Counted from the first letter of the stretch, positions 7,620 to 16,519 are shown. The stretch: DNA of 47,877 bases from Bacillota bacterium (GCA_023409265.1 JAEYHZ010000042.1:1-47877); one strand, 5' to 3'. Notes: generated from the sequence alone by a model not told the origin. Program-made: numbers and translations.

Positions 7620-7928
7620 TTATTTCCCACTTACAGTTTCATATGGCCAGTCATCTATTCCTCCAAGATCATATACTTGTGTATATCCCATCACCGTGAG
7701 CACTTCGGCTGCTATAGCACTTTTGTTTCCACTTCTGCAGTAGACAAAAATAGTTGTATTTTTATCTGTAATCTTAGCCGGTGCATCCTTATCGATACCT
7801 TCCACAGGAATAAGAATACTGTCGGGAATTCGCTTTTCGTTATATTCCTCCTGAGTACGTACATCCAGCAGAATAATATTTTCACCTTTATCCAGGCGGG
7901 CTTTTGCTTCTTCTGGCTTTATGTTCAT
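7620..7928 (-). CDS. Single-domain rhodanese-like sulfurtransferase
   Basis: This 102-residue protein is a complete single rhodanese domain. It has LLDVRTQEEYNEKRIPDS early and the active-site loop CRSGNKSA with the persulfide-carrying cysteine, then a GGIDDW end motif. Such proteins move sulfane sulfur, for example from thiosulfate or persulfides to acceptors. The SD AAAGGAG lies nine bases upstream of the ATG. It heads toward its own terminator and lies beside Fe-S, YeiH-type and TauE-type genes, which suggests a sulfur-handling neighbourhood. Confidence 0.92.
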   Translation of the reverse strand: MNIKPEEAKARLDKGENIILLDVRTQEEYNEKRIPDSILIPVEGIDKDAPAKITDKNTTIFVYCRSGNKSAIAAEVLTVMGYTQVYDLGGIDDWPYETVSGK

Positions 7929-8069
7929 GTAGCTTGACTCCTTTGCTGCCCCGGTCGCACCGATGCCTTGTTTTTTGTTTTCAGGCAGTGACGGACATTA
8001 TCCTGTTACCGCAAGCAGTACTTATAATGCCCAAAATCAGCATAAAAACAACTAATAGATTTTTCAAAA

Positions 8070-8420
8070 TCAGCCCAGTTTTTCTAAAAACTCAGAGCTT
8101 TTTTCAACACAGCCCACACATGAAAGTTTTTTCAGACCCTTTATATTACTGCATTCCAATGCTCCTGCATGTTCAAGAAAATGCTTTTCAAGTTCCTCAA
8201 TTTTTGCAGGGTCCTGCCGGTCAAGAATATATTTTACCGCATAGTAAGCTCCGCACAATCCGTTTGGTGCTCTTCCGCCGCCATAGCTTTTAAAAGCTTC
8301 AACCAGCTCCTCACCTATATTAAAGTCTTCCTTAAAAGCACTTAAAACTGCTTGTGCACAGTTCATTCTCTGTGTTCCGCCCTGACCGGTGTAATTATTT
8401 CTTGCTTGAGTTACTGACAT
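8070..8420 (-). CDS. C_GCAxxG_C_C family redox protein
   Basis: This 116-residue protein has spaced conserved cysteines typical of the C_GCAxxG_C_C family: NCAQAVL near the start, GLCGAYYA in the middle, then ECSN and SCVGCV near the end. The family is found next to oxidoreductases and is thought to bind metal or a cluster; its function is not settled. The start at MSVTQ follows GGAGG by eight bases, better than the in-frame ATG five codons upstream. It lies on the same strand between the rhodanese and the NapH-like gene. Confidence 0.87.
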   Translation of the reverse strand: MSVTQARNNYTGQGGTQRMNCAQAVLSAFKEDFNIGEELVEAFKSYGGGRAPNGLCGAYYAVKYILDRQDPAKIEELEKHFLEHAGALECSNIKGLKKLSCVGCVEKSSEFLEKLG

Positions 8421-8539
8421 ATAAAATTCCTCCAATTTATTAATTTAATTCAATGAATATTCTGTTAATACATCTTCGAAAAAGCTGTTCCTTAATATTT
8501 TACATGAGCAGGTCCGTTTCAGCAAATCTTTGGAACTTT

Positions 8540-9202
8540 TCAAACCTCAGATAAAGACTTTTTAGGACAGTTATAAACGCATCGGTTGCATTTAATACAA
8601 TCAGGATTGTCTACTGATCCTGTATCCTTATAGCTTAAGACATCAATGCCGACAGGACATGCTTTTGAACAAAGCTTACAGCTTACGCATTTTTCAACGT
8701 TAAACAAAACTTTTTTATTTCCGGTGGATTTTTTACTTTCAAAAAATACTGTTACCCATGAGGCCATGGTTCCCATCGGACAGATGACGCACCAGGTTCT
8801 TTGGCTATACAAAACTCCCAGCAAAATGGTTATCAGTGTAGTAATTATTATCATTCTTACAAAAACAGTACCTATTGCTGCGAGGCTTCCCCAGGCCAGA
8901 AATAACTGTATGGCAAAGGCACTCATTAGCAGAACCAAAAAAAGATTTCTGAACCGCTTACTTTTTAGAATTTTGGGAATAGACCGTTTACGGCTTATTT
9001 TTGATAACAGAATATCATTAAAGCTTCCACGGGGGCAGAAATTGCCACACCACATTCTTCCCTTCACAGTTGCAACTACTGATGGTGCAAGCATGCATAT
9101 GAGTGCCATTACTCCAACTTCAGGATATATTAAGCCTATTACGCAGAAGGCTAATAACAGAATCCATATCCACTGGTGAATAAATGCTTTTAATTGCTTC
9201 AT
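8540..9202 (-). CDS. NapH-like 4Fe-4S membrane protein
   Basis: This protein of about 220 residues has three to four membrane helices and two loop motifs, CGNFCPRG and CVICPMG (CX3CP). At its C-terminus are two ferredoxin-type clusters, CVSCKLCSKACPVG and CIKCNRCVYNCPK. This is the layout of NapH/CcoG/PceC-like electron-transfer proteins that pass electrons across or along the membrane. The SD is weak (GAGAG); a longer frame starting 22 codons upstream is possible. Its neighbours suggest a role in reducing or handling a sulfur compound, but the partner enzyme is not in this window. Confidence 0.85.
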   Translation of the reverse strand: MKQLKAFIHQWIWILLLAFCVIGLIYPEVGVMALICMLAPSVVATVKGRMWCGNFCPRGSFNDILLSKISRKRSIPKILKSKRFRNLFLVLLMSAFAIQLFLAWGSLAAIGTVFVRMIIITTLITILLGVLYSQRTWCVICPMGTMASWVTVFFESKKSTGNKKVLFNVEKCVSCKLCSKACPVGIDVLSYKDTGSVDNPDCIKCNRCVYNCPKKSLSEV

Positions 9203-9330
9203 TTCATCTCTCTTTTCATATATTGATTTCTTAGTATTATTATAAAAGTATCCAAGCATATTTGTCAATCGTTATATTCAAATATTGTAATATATACTAT
9301 TCAATCCTTTTACTTTTGGTTCCAGTAATT

Positions 9331-10215
9331 TTATTTATTTAAGGAAAATTGAATAAACTTTTCAATAAAGTCTTTTTGCGCATCATCCTTGAATATAAAA
9401 TTAAACTCCCTGATAATTCTTACACCATGTATGGGAATTATTTTTAATGTACCTGCTTCAACCTCGGCTTTTATGGCCTCCCCTGAAATTATGGTATACC
9501 CGAGATTTGCCTGAACAAGTGATTTTATGGCTCCTATGCTGCCTACCTCCATATATGTCTTTACATCCTCCAATCTTATTCCCAGCTCGGTAAGCTTATT
9601 CTCAAAAACCATTCTCGTACCGGAACCCTTTTCCCGCATAATTAATTTTCCAAAGTTTATTATGTCATACATATCAACCCTGGCTTGTTTTGCCAGACTG
9701 CTGCCTGGTGCGGCTGCCAGAACAAGCTCGTCATCCTTTAATTTTTTATGGTTAAATCTGGACTTGTCAAAGGGCCCTTCGACTATTCCCAGGTCAAACT
9801 CTCCTAAGTTCAGCCTTTTAATTATTTCTTCAAGATTATATACATGCATTATTATATCAATGTTGTCAATGAGCCGTTTATGCTCTCCCAGCAGTGTTGG
9901 CAGTACAAATTCCCCTATTGTCAGGGTAGCACCGATGTTGTATCTCTTAATTACAGAAGATCTATTGATTAATCCTCTCTCAAATCTTATTGCATTTGCA
10001 TCTAGGTCTGTAGCATATTTTAAAAGCATTTCGCCTTCCTCAGTCAGACCAATCTGTCTGCCGTTTTTCTTTATCAGCTTAACCTTGTAATGCTCCTCCA
10101 GCTGCTTTATGTGCTGCGTTACGGCAGGCTGTGTCATATTCAGCAGTTCCGCTGTTCTTGTATAATTTTTCAGTCTGGCTGCATTAATAAAAGTTATAAG
10201 TTTTGAATCTATCAT
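9331..10215 (-). CDS. LysR-family transcriptional regulator (YeiE/CysB-like position)
   Basis: This 294-residue protein has an N-terminal winged HTH (TRTAELLNMTQPAVTQHIKQL) and a C-terminal periplasmic-binding-fold effector domain (about residues 90-290). The SD AGGAGG lies four bases before the ATG. It is transcribed away from the YeiH-type exporter gene, the same divergent arrangement as yeiE-yeiH in E. coli. A 17-bp sequence in the shared region recurs with two mismatches before the TauE-type gene, so it probably controls both exporters. The effector is likely a sulfur compound (inference). Confidence 0.9.
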   Translation of the reverse strand: MIDSKLITFINAARLKNYTRTAELLNMTQPAVTQHIKQLEEHYKVKLIKKNGRQIGLTEEGEMLLKYATDLDANAIRFERGLINRSSVIKRYNIGATLTIGEFVLPTLLGEHKRLIDNIDIIMHVYNLEEIIKRLNLGEFDLGIVEGPFDKSRFNHKKLKDDELVLAAAPGSSLAKQARVDMYDIINFGKLIMREKGSGTRMVFENKLTELGIRLEDVKTYMEVGSIGAIKSLVQANLGYTIISGEAIKAEVEAGTLKIIPIHGVRIIREFNFIFKDDAQKDFIEKFIQFSLNK

Positions 10216-10266
10216 TTAAACCTCCTGACAAGCATAATTAACTATAAATTATTCTTATGTATTTAT

Positions 10267-10283
10267 AATAAATGATAATTTGT
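10267..10283. promoter_or_regulatory. Probable LysR-type site 1 (LysR/YeiH-type divergent region)
   Basis: AATAAATGATAATTTGT lies in the AT-rich divergent region. The same sequence, with two substitutions, occurs at 11518-11534 before the TauE-type gene. Shared sites at two related transport genes suggest control by the adjacent LysR protein. Confidence 0.5.
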
Positions 10284-10425
10284 AATTATGGTAGAGCAGA
10301 TTTAAAATTAGTAAGTGTCAAAAATAAATATAATAATATTAATACTATTTGTATGGCAGCAATGTTAAGGTTTCTAAAACTGCCATCATAAAATGTTCGT
10401 ACATCAATAGAAATGGGGCTTTGAT

Positions 10426-11433
10426 ATGATCTGGATACGAAAGAATACGGCAGGAATCTTATTTTCATTATTACTGGCAATTGCAGCCACATGGCTGGGA
10501 ACAATGTTTCCCATTATAGGAGCACCTGTATTCGGTATTGTGCTGGGAATTGTAATAAGTAATTTTTTTGGTAAGCCGGAATGGATAAAGCAAGGAGTAA
10601 AATTTACCTCTAAAAAAATTCTTCAATACGCTATTATTTTTTTAGGAGCAGGGTTAAGTCTTAATCAGGTTTGGAAAACAGGAATGGAATCATTTTATAT
10701 TATGTTGATTACGCTTTCATTTGCTCTTGTCTCAGCATATGGCTTGGGCAAGCTGCTTAAGATTCCATATAACCTCACTTCACTGATCGGAGTGGGAACA
10801 GCTATATGCGGAGGTTCGGCCATTGCAGCCATATCCCCCATAATCGAAGCCGACGACAAAGAAGTTGCCTATTCCATCTCAACTATTTTTTTGTTTAATG
10901 TAATTGCCGTACTGGTTTTCCCACCACTGGGGCATTTGCTGGGCTTTTCAGATAAGGCTTTCGGCTTGTGGGCAGGTACAGCTGTTAATGATACCTCATC
11001 TGTGGTTGCAGCAGGATATGCCTTCAGCAGCAAAGCGGGAGAATATGCAACAATAGTCAAGCTGACCCGAACCACCATGATAATCCCTATCTCACTAATA
11101 TTTGCTGCTGTTACCATGTTCAAAAAAAGAAGGAACGCCAAGTCACAGGGTATGGTTCATTACAGCTTTATAAAGATATTTCCGTGGTTTATAATAGGTT
11201 TTCTGGCCGCATCACTGCTGAATACCCTTTCTGTACTTAATGCTTCTACAGCTGCATACTTATCTTCCATAGGTAAATTTATGATTGTTATGGCTTTATC
11301 CGCCGTGGGACTTAGTGCCGACTTTGGAGAAATGCTGAAAACAGGCTTTAAACCTATATTACTTGGTTTCATTGTATGGATAGGCGTTTCAGCTGCCAGT
11401 ATAGTTGTACAGCTGATCACAGGCCAAATATAA
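10426..11433 (+). CDS. YeiH/UPF0324-family putative sulfate/sulfite exporter
   Basis: This 335-residue integral membrane protein has about ten hydrophobic helices. The family motif region GVGTAICGGSAIAAISPII and the later AVNDTSSVVAAGYAF repeat-like motif are clear. YeiH proteins are annotated as sulfate or sulfite exporters; direct evidence for the substrate is thin. A GGGG SD lies eight bases before the ATG. It is divergent from the LysR gene and is followed, after 149 bases, by a second sulfur-type exporter of a different family. It may extrude sulfite formed from organosulfonates or thiosulfate (inference). Confidence 0.88.
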   Translation: MIWIRKNTAGILFSLLLAIAATWLGTMFPIIGAPVFGIVLGIVISNFFGKPEWIKQGVKFTSKKILQYAIIFLGAGLSLNQVWKTGMESFYIMLITLSFALVSAYGLGKLLKIPYNLTSLIGVGTAICGGSAIAAISPIIEADDKEVAYSISTIFLFNVIAVLVFPPLGHLLGFSDKAFGLWAGTAVNDTSSVVAAGYAFSSKAGEYATIVKLTRTTMIIPISLIFAAVTMFKKRRNAKSQGMVHYSFIKIFPWFIIGFLAASLLNTLSVLNASTAAYLSSIGKFMIVMALSAVGLSADFGEMLKTGFKPILLGFIVWIGVSAASIVVQLITGQI

Positions 11434-11517
11434 GATTATCCCGCGAAAGCTTGAATTTATATTAAAAAAGAATTTTGCAAATACTTAATTTATTAATAGA
11501 TTTTTCATAGCTCATCA

Positions 11518-11534
11518 AATAAGTGATAATTGGT
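11518..11534. promoter_or_regulatory. Probable LysR-type site 2 (upstream of TauE-type gene)
   Basis: AATAAGTGATAATTGGT matches site 1 at 10267-10283 at 15 of 17 positions. It lies about 50 bases before the TauE-type start codon. Confidence 0.5.
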
Positions 11535-11582
11535 TAGAAGTCTTCAAGGAAACTTATATAATATTTTTGAAAAGAGGTTCAT

Positions 11583-12398
11583 ATGTATCAATTTTTGTGG
11601 CTCATTCCCCTTGGATTTTTAGTTGGAACTTTCGGGACCCTCATTGGAGCAGGAGGAGGTTTTATTCTTGTACCGGTTTTGCTTCTCCTCTACCCTGACA
11701 AAAGTCCTGAAACTATCACAGCCATTTCTCTGGCTGTGGTATTCTTTAATTCATTGTCAGGCTCAGTGGCTTATGCAAAAATGAAAAAAATTGATTATAA
11801 ATCAGGCATTATATTTGCTGTAGCAACACTCCCAGGGTCTGTTCTAGGTTCGTTAACCATCTCGTTTATTCCGAGAAATGCATTTAATATTATTTTTGGC
11901 GTTTTACTGGTTATAGGTTCGGTTTATCTGTTCATAAGGCCTCAGAATAAAGGTTCCCGCCGAAAAGCTTCCAAAATGGATTTAACCCGTACTGTAACAG
12001 ATATTGACGGAAATGTTTACACCTTTTCCTATAATCCTGTTCTTGGCATAATTATCAGCTTACTGGTAGGCTATCTCTCAAGCCTGCTGGGTATTGGAGG
12101 CGGGATTATTCATGTACCGGTAATGATACAGCTGCTCAATTTTCCGGTCCATTTGGCTACAGCCACCTCTCATTTTGTCCTGGCAGCCATGTCTTTTTCC
12201 GGAAGTGTTGTCCATTTGGTAACAGGAGTGTTGTCAAGTGGATTTACACAGACCATTGGCCTGACTATAGGTGTTTTGTTTGGGGCACAACTTGGTGCAC
12301 TGCTTTCAAATAAGCTGAAGGGCGGTTGGATTGTCAGAAGTCTGGCTGCTGCACTTGGACTTGCAGGTTTAAGAATTTTATTTATGGCATTTAGTTAA
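11583..12398 (+). CDS. TauE/SafE-family sulfite/anion exporter
   Basis: This 271-residue membrane protein has two related halves with the family glycine-rich motifs GTFGTLIGAGGGFILVP and SSLLGIGGGIIHVPVM. About eight helices are expected. TauE/SafE proteins export sulfite, sulfoacetate or related anions. The SD GAGG lies five bases before the ATG. It follows the YeiH-type gene on the same strand and has a copy of the putative LysR site, so the two exporters are probably co-regulated. Confidence 0.9.
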   Translation: MYQFLWLIPLGFLVGTFGTLIGAGGGFILVPVLLLLYPDKSPETITAISLAVVFFNSLSGSVAYAKMKKIDYKSGIIFAVATLPGSVLGSLTISFIPRNAFNIIFGVLLVIGSVYLFIRPQNKGSRRKASKMDLTRTVTDIDGNVYTFSYNPVLGIIISLLVGYLSSLLGIGGGIIHVPVMIQLLNFPVHLATATSHFVLAAMSFSGSVVHLVTGVLSSGFTQTIGLTIGVLFGAQLGALLSNKLKGGWIVRSLAAALGLAGLRILFMAFS

Positions 12399-12498
12399 CA
12401 AAGTATGGCATAAAGGATAAAATAAGAATATATTAATAAAAATATCACCTTGTGAGTGAATTGGAATTATTATTACACTTTATTGTAAAGGAGTTTTT

Positions 12499-13008
12499 AT
12501 GAATAATTTTATTGAAATTAAACCGGAGCAATTTGACCAAAACCCCTTTAAACTGATTGGCAGCGAGTGGATGCTGATTACTGCCGGCAAGGATAAAAAC
12601 GTAAACACAATGACTGCCTCCTGGGGAGGGCTTGGTGTCATGTGGGGAAAAAATGTTTCCTTCATGGTTATACGTCCTCAACGTTTTACGAAGGAGTTCA
12701 TTGATAGCTCTAATGAATTTTCACTTTCGTTTTTTGACAGTTCCTTCAAGAAACAGTTGAGCTATCTTGGATCTGTTTCGGGCAGGGATGAAGATAAAAT
12801 AACCAGGGCAAACCTGACAGTTGCCCAATCCGATAACGTACCCTATTTTGATGAGGCTAAAATAGTGATTGTTTGTAAAAAACTATACTGTCAGGAGTAC
12901 AGGCGGGAATGCTTTATTGACCCGGAGTTGGACACGAAATGGTATCCGGAATCAGACCATCATAGCTTATATATCTCTGAAGTAATAAAAATACTGGTTA
13001 GAGAATGA
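12499..13008 (+). CDS. Flavin reductase-like FMN-binding protein
   Basis: This 169-residue protein has the flavin-reductase/FMN-binding split-barrel pattern: VNTMTASWGGLGVMWGKN near residue 35-52, then the IRPQRFTKEFI strand and NEFSLSFF. These proteins reduce flavin with NAD(P)H or serve as flavoprotein partners. The SD AAAGGAG lies five bases before the ATG. It follows the two anion exporters on the same strand and ends in a strong hairpin shared with the convergent TetR gene. Its natural partner is unknown. Confidence 0.87.
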   Translation: MNNFIEIKPEQFDQNPFKLIGSEWMLITAGKDKNVNTMTASWGGLGVMWGKNVSFMVIRPQRFTKEFIDSSNEFSLSFFDSSFKKQLSYLGSVSGRDEDKITRANLTVAQSDNVPYFDEAKIVIVCKKLYCQEYRRECFIDPELDTKWYPESDHHSLYISEVIKILVRE

Positions 13009-13048
13009 AATAAAATCCCATGCTGAAATAAGTATGGGATTTTATTTC
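13007..13048. terminator. Bidirectional terminator, flavin reductase / TetR genes
   Basis: A 15-bp perfect stem, with GAAATAAAATCCCAT and its reverse complement around 12 bases, gives A-tracts and T-tracts on both arms. It overlaps the last codons of the TetR gene and the stop codon of the flavin reductase gene. Confidence 0.88.
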
Positions 13049-13662
13049 TGTCTAAACGTTTTAACACTTAGTTCTGTTATCCTCAAACATTCCTTTCGTA
13101 CATGTTCACAGAAATCAATTTCGTTGGCAATAAGACCTCTTCCTGCAATAAAAATCGCTACTTCTCCATACATGTAGCAATGCACAGTGTGAAATATATT
13201 CATTACCTGCTTATTATCAAGTTTAACCGAATACACTTTTTCATAAAGCTCCGAAAGTAATGTGACATATCCTTCTACTACTTCTCGTGTCAGTACTTCA
13301 TTCTTTTCCGGACGTTCCCCCTCCAGCTTCTCGATCCAGAAAAGCCTGAACCAACCTTTATTCTCAAGGTAAAATTGTATGAACCTGCTATAGAACAGCT
13401 CCAGTTTTTGCTGATAACCTTCAATTTTGTCCAAGTCTTGATAAATAAAGTCTGATGACCTGATAAGTATACTGTCAGCGGCCTCCCAGAAAATTGCATC
13501 CAAATCTGAAAAATGATTGTATATATTGGTATGGGCGCACCCTAAAACCCTTGCGATTTCCCTTAAGTTTACGCTTCGGATATTCTCCCTGCCTTTAATA
13601 AGCTCAAGAGTAATATTTACAATGCTTTCCTTTGAAATTCCTTTTGATATTCCTTTGCTCAT
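13042..13662 (-). CDS. TetR/AcrR-family transcriptional regulator
   Basis: This 206-residue regulator has an N-terminal TetR HTH (residues 8-55: ISKESIVNITLELI, then VNLREIARVLGCAHTNIYNHF). Its helical C-terminal domain has SRFIQFYLENKGWFRLFW. I chose the ATG with GGGAGTG 9-11 bases upstream; a TTG six codons earlier is in the SD. Its promoter and a 31-bp palindrome lie directly upstream, the usual TetR autoregulatory arrangement. The controlled genes other than itself are unknown; the GGDEF-EAL gene upstream is on the same strand but ends before the palindrome. Confidence 0.9.
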   Translation of the reverse strand: MSKGISKGISKESIVNITLELIKGRENIRSVNLREIARVLGCAHTNIYNHFSDLDAIFWEAADSILIRSSDFIYQDLDKIEGYQQKLELFYSRFIQFYLENKGWFRLFWIEKLEGERPEKNEVLTREVVEGYVTLLSELYEKVYSVKLDNKQVMNIFHTVHCYMYGEVAIFIAGRGLIANEIDFCEHVRKECLRITELSVKTFRQK

Positions 13663-13686
13663 AAGAATATTCACTCCCAAAAAGCC

Positions 13687-13741
13687 AGAATGTAATTACC
13701 AATGGTAATTACATTCTAGCTTTTTTGATTTATCTAGTCAA
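13687..13741 (-). promoter_or_regulatory. TetR promoter with 31-bp palindromic operator, also a hairpin
   Basis: On the minus strand, TTGACT (13736-13741) and TAGAAT (13713-13718) are spaced 17 bases, a good sigma-A promoter. The -35 overlaps the stop codon of the GGDEF-EAL gene. The -10 and start site fall inside a perfect palindrome with 14-bp arms (AGAATGTAATTACC, 13687-13717, three-base centre). Short runs of A and T flank it, so the same DNA can fold as an intrinsic terminator for the upstream gene. Autorepression by TetR is inferred. Confidence 0.75.
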
Positions 13742-16304
13742 CATTCTGATCTACAAACTCATCCAGAAGCCTTTCAAGTTCATCCTTTGGCAACGGCTTT
13801 GAAAAGAGATAGCCCTGCATTTTGTCACACTCGTATTTCTTAAGGTATTCCAGTTGCTCATTTTGTTCTACACCTTCAGCGATAACTGACATTCCCATTG
13901 AGCGTCCCATTTTTATGATGTGACGGGTTATTGTTTTGTTTTCAACACTTAAGGATACGTTATCAATAAAAGTCTTATCAATTTTCAAAGTTGTAATTGG
14001 CAGCTGCTTTAAATAACTCAGTGAAGAATATCCCTTTCCGAAATCATCTAAAGCAATGCCTATACCCTTTTCTCTCAACTGCTTCAATTTGTTGTAAACT
14101 ACATCAAAGGATTCAATTAACAGCGTTTCGGTTATTTCCAGTTCAAGATAACGGGGATCCAGCTTGAAGTATTCCAGTATCTTAAGTACCTTACTATTGA
14201 AATCAGCCTGGAAAATTTGCAGGGTTGAAATATTAACCGAAACAGTCAAATCTCTGAAGCCTTTTTTATGCAACTGGCTTAGAAAATCACAGGCTTGTAT
14301 TAACACCCATTCTCCCAGTTGAATAATTAAATGTGTATCCTCTGCCACCTTTATGAATTTCATGGGTGAAACCAATCCCAAGTCCGGACTTCTCCACCTT
14401 ATCAGCGCCTCAAGACCAGTAATTTTGTTGCTGTTCAGATCAAGCTGCGGCTGGTAATAAAGTTCAAATTCATTGTTATCCATTGCAGTATGAAGATATT
14501 TTTCAAGTGTCATTCTTTCAGTAAAGTCCTTATTCATGGCTTTGTCATACAGCACATATCTGTTTTTACCGCTCTCTTTTGCCTTATACATTGCAATATC
14601 AGCTGATTTGATCAGGTCTTCAATATTTTTTCCATGATCGGGATATATAGCAATACCAATACTGAAATTAATATGAAATGCAATATTCTTTATGAAAAAT
14701 TTTTCTTTGAAGCTATAGAGTATATCTGCCGTTAACTGTTCTGCCCGTTGCTGATCTGTCTCTTCCGCCAAAATTATAAATTCGTCTCCCCCAAGTCTGT
14801 AGAGAGTGCTTTTTGGATACAGATCCAGTGCCAGCCTGTCACTTGCGGCCTTAATCAGTACATCGCCGAATTCGTGTCCCATGGTATCATTTATATATTT
14901 AAAGTTATCCATATCAATGAACAATAACGCCGCTTTTTCCTGGCCGTTTTTTGATAAAATTCTGTTTGCATCTTCAAATAGAGAGCGTCTGTTTGGAAGA
15001 TCGGTCAATACATCGTGAAGCGCCAGATAGGTATATTTCTCCTCACTTTCGGATAAAGTTTTCTGAATTTCCGAAATTTCTCTTAACTGTATCTTTAATT
15101 CATCATCTGTTGCAACTAATTCCTCATAGGTCTGGGTCAATTCCTCATTACTGATATGTAGCTCTTTACGGATTCTTCTGATTTTTCTTATATACATCAA
15201 TAAAACAAGAAGAAAAATGATTAAAATTGAAAAGACAGATATAACGCCTAGTACCAGCAGTTTATAGGTCTGAAAAAAGGAGAAGGGTTTATTGATGATT
15301 TCTGCATCCTTTGGAAGCCTGTTCAAAGGTATATTGAACCTTTTCAACTGATTAAAATCAAAAACTTTTCTGGTAGCCTTGGGAGAAGAAATCTCGATTT
15401 TGGAAGCACTTTCACCGTTCAGTATCCGCAAAGCCAGTTCAGCTGCGTATTGACCATATAGTTTTCCGCTTAGCATATTACCGCCAAATGCACCATTGTT
15501 TATACCAAAGTCATACTGATGGTATAAGGGCACAGTACTATATCTGCTTATTTCTCTGGAAGCTTGATTAAACTCTATGATTCTTCCTGATGAATCGCTG
15601 TTGTAGGTTGCAAAAAACAACATGGATTTATTGTCCAATTTGCTTACAAAGCTTAAGACCTCATCAAAATTCATCTTATTCAGTGCAGCTACTTTTAAAC
15701 CCAGCTTCATATCATTAATCCTGCGGTAAAAAAGTGCCTCTGAAGAAATCCCGCTCTCTGTATTGTCACTAACTATGTAAACTTTGTTTATGGAGGGATT
15801 GATTTTCAGAGCCATTAAGATTGTTTCGGTGGGGTCTATATCCTCAATTATTCCCGTTAGATTGACAAACTTCCCTTGTATTTCATTTACTTTCTCCTGA
15901 TTAACACCTGAAAAAACTATTGGAGCGTTGGAAAACAGCTCGTCTCTGTTATTCAACGCAAAATCCAATGCCGCATCATCTGTGGTAATTAATAAATCCA
16001 ATTCTTTATTTGCATACTTGTATTTGAAATAGTTTCGGAGAGTATCAAGATTGTCCTTTGAAGGATAGTTCTTCCAGTCCATATATTCAACATATATGAC
16101 ACAGTCTTCGTTTGATTTTGTAATTGTATCGATAATACCGGAATTCTGCTCGCTGGTCCATTTTAACCCTTCATTATATGAGTGGATTATCAGAACACTT
16201 TTCTGCTTTTGGATACCATCTGCAGATACGGCATTAGACATAGAAAGGATAAAGGAAAATGTAATTACTGCCAATAAAATTCTTCTACAAATTTTTAGCA
16301 CCAT
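13734..16304 (-). CDS. Membrane GGDEF-EAL protein with periplasmic ABC-sugar-binding-like sensor
   Basis: This 856-residue protein makes or degrades cyclic di-GMP. In order it has a signal anchor (residues 8-28), an extracytoplasmic periplasmic-binding-type sensor (about 35-335, beginning KSVLIIHSYNEGLKW) and a transmembrane helix (about 349-372). A coiled-coil linker follows, then a GGDEF domain (motif intact at 505-509, LYRLGGDEFII) and an EAL domain (EALIRW, Glu632, with LDDFGKGYSSL and IAEGVEQ). Both catalytic signatures are intact. The RxxD product-inhibition site normally before GGDEF is absent. The sensor resembles the PF04392-type binding domain used for small ligands. The SD GAGG lies ten bases before the ATG. 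Confidence 0.92.
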   Translation of the reverse strand: MVLKICRRILLAVITFSFILSMSNAVSADGIQKQKSVLIIHSYNEGLKWTSEQNSGIIDTITKSNEDCVIYVEYMDWKNYPSKDNLDTLRNYFKYKYANKELDLLITTDDAALDFALNNRDELFSNAPIVFSGVNQEKVNEIQGKFVNLTGIIEDIDPTETILMALKINPSINKVYIVSDNTESGISSEALFYRRINDMKLGLKVAALNKMNFDEVLSFVSKLDNKSMLFFATYNSDSSGRIIEFNQASREISRYSTVPLYHQYDFGINNGAFGGNMLSGKLYGQYAAELALRILNGESASKIEISSPKATRKVFDFNQLKRFNIPLNRLPKDAEIINKPFSFFQTYKLLVLGVISVFSILIIFLLVLLMYIRKIRRIRKELHISNEELTQTYEELVATDDELKIQLREISEIQKTLSESEEKYTYLALHDVLTDLPNRRSLFEDANRILSKNGQEKAALLFIDMDNFKYINDTMGHEFGDVLIKAASDRLALDLYPKSTLYRLGGDEFIILAEETDQQRAEQLTADILYSFKEKFFIKNIAFHINFSIGIAIYPDHGKNIEDLIKSADIAMYKAKESGKNRYVLYDKAMNKDFTERMTLEKYLHTAMDNNEFELYYQPQLDLNSNKITGLEALIRWRSPDLGLVSPMKFIKVAEDTHLIIQLGEWVLIQACDFLSQLHKKGFRDLTVSVNISTLQIFQADFNSKVLKILEYFKLDPRYLELEITETLLIESFDVVYNKLKQLREKGIGIALDDFGKGYSSLSYLKQLPITTLKIDKTFIDNVSLSVENKTITRHIIKMGRSMGMSVIAEGVEQNEQLEYLKKYECDKMQGYLFSKPLPKDELERLLDEFVDQNVD

Positions 16305-16430
16305 GAATATTGTACCTCGAGTTAATAAAAATTAAATTCTTATAATATCGGTAAACAGTATTACATTATTTTTATAAATTCATCGTATTATTTAATAATA
16401 TACCATATTTTTCATGTTTTCAATATATTT

Positions 16431-16519
16431 GTCATCCGCTAAAGAAAAAAACAGTCATCCGTTAAATATAAAAACAGCCGGGCTTTTCTCCTACACTACT
16501 CCTATTGTACAGCCCGGCT
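16431..16519. repeat. 23-bp direct repeat followed by a GC-rich inverted repeat
   Basis: Two adjacent 23-bp units (16431-16453 and 16454-16476), starting GTCATCCG and ending AAAACA, match at 20 of 23 positions. The perfect inverted repeat AGCCGGGC/GCCCGGCT (16476-16483 and 16512-16519) with a 28-base loop follows at once. The region is divergent, between the GGDEF-EAL and YibE/F genes. On the minus strand the stem is followed by a T-run, yet no minus-strand gene ends here. It may be a leader structure of the YibE/F mRNA. Confidence 0.55.
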
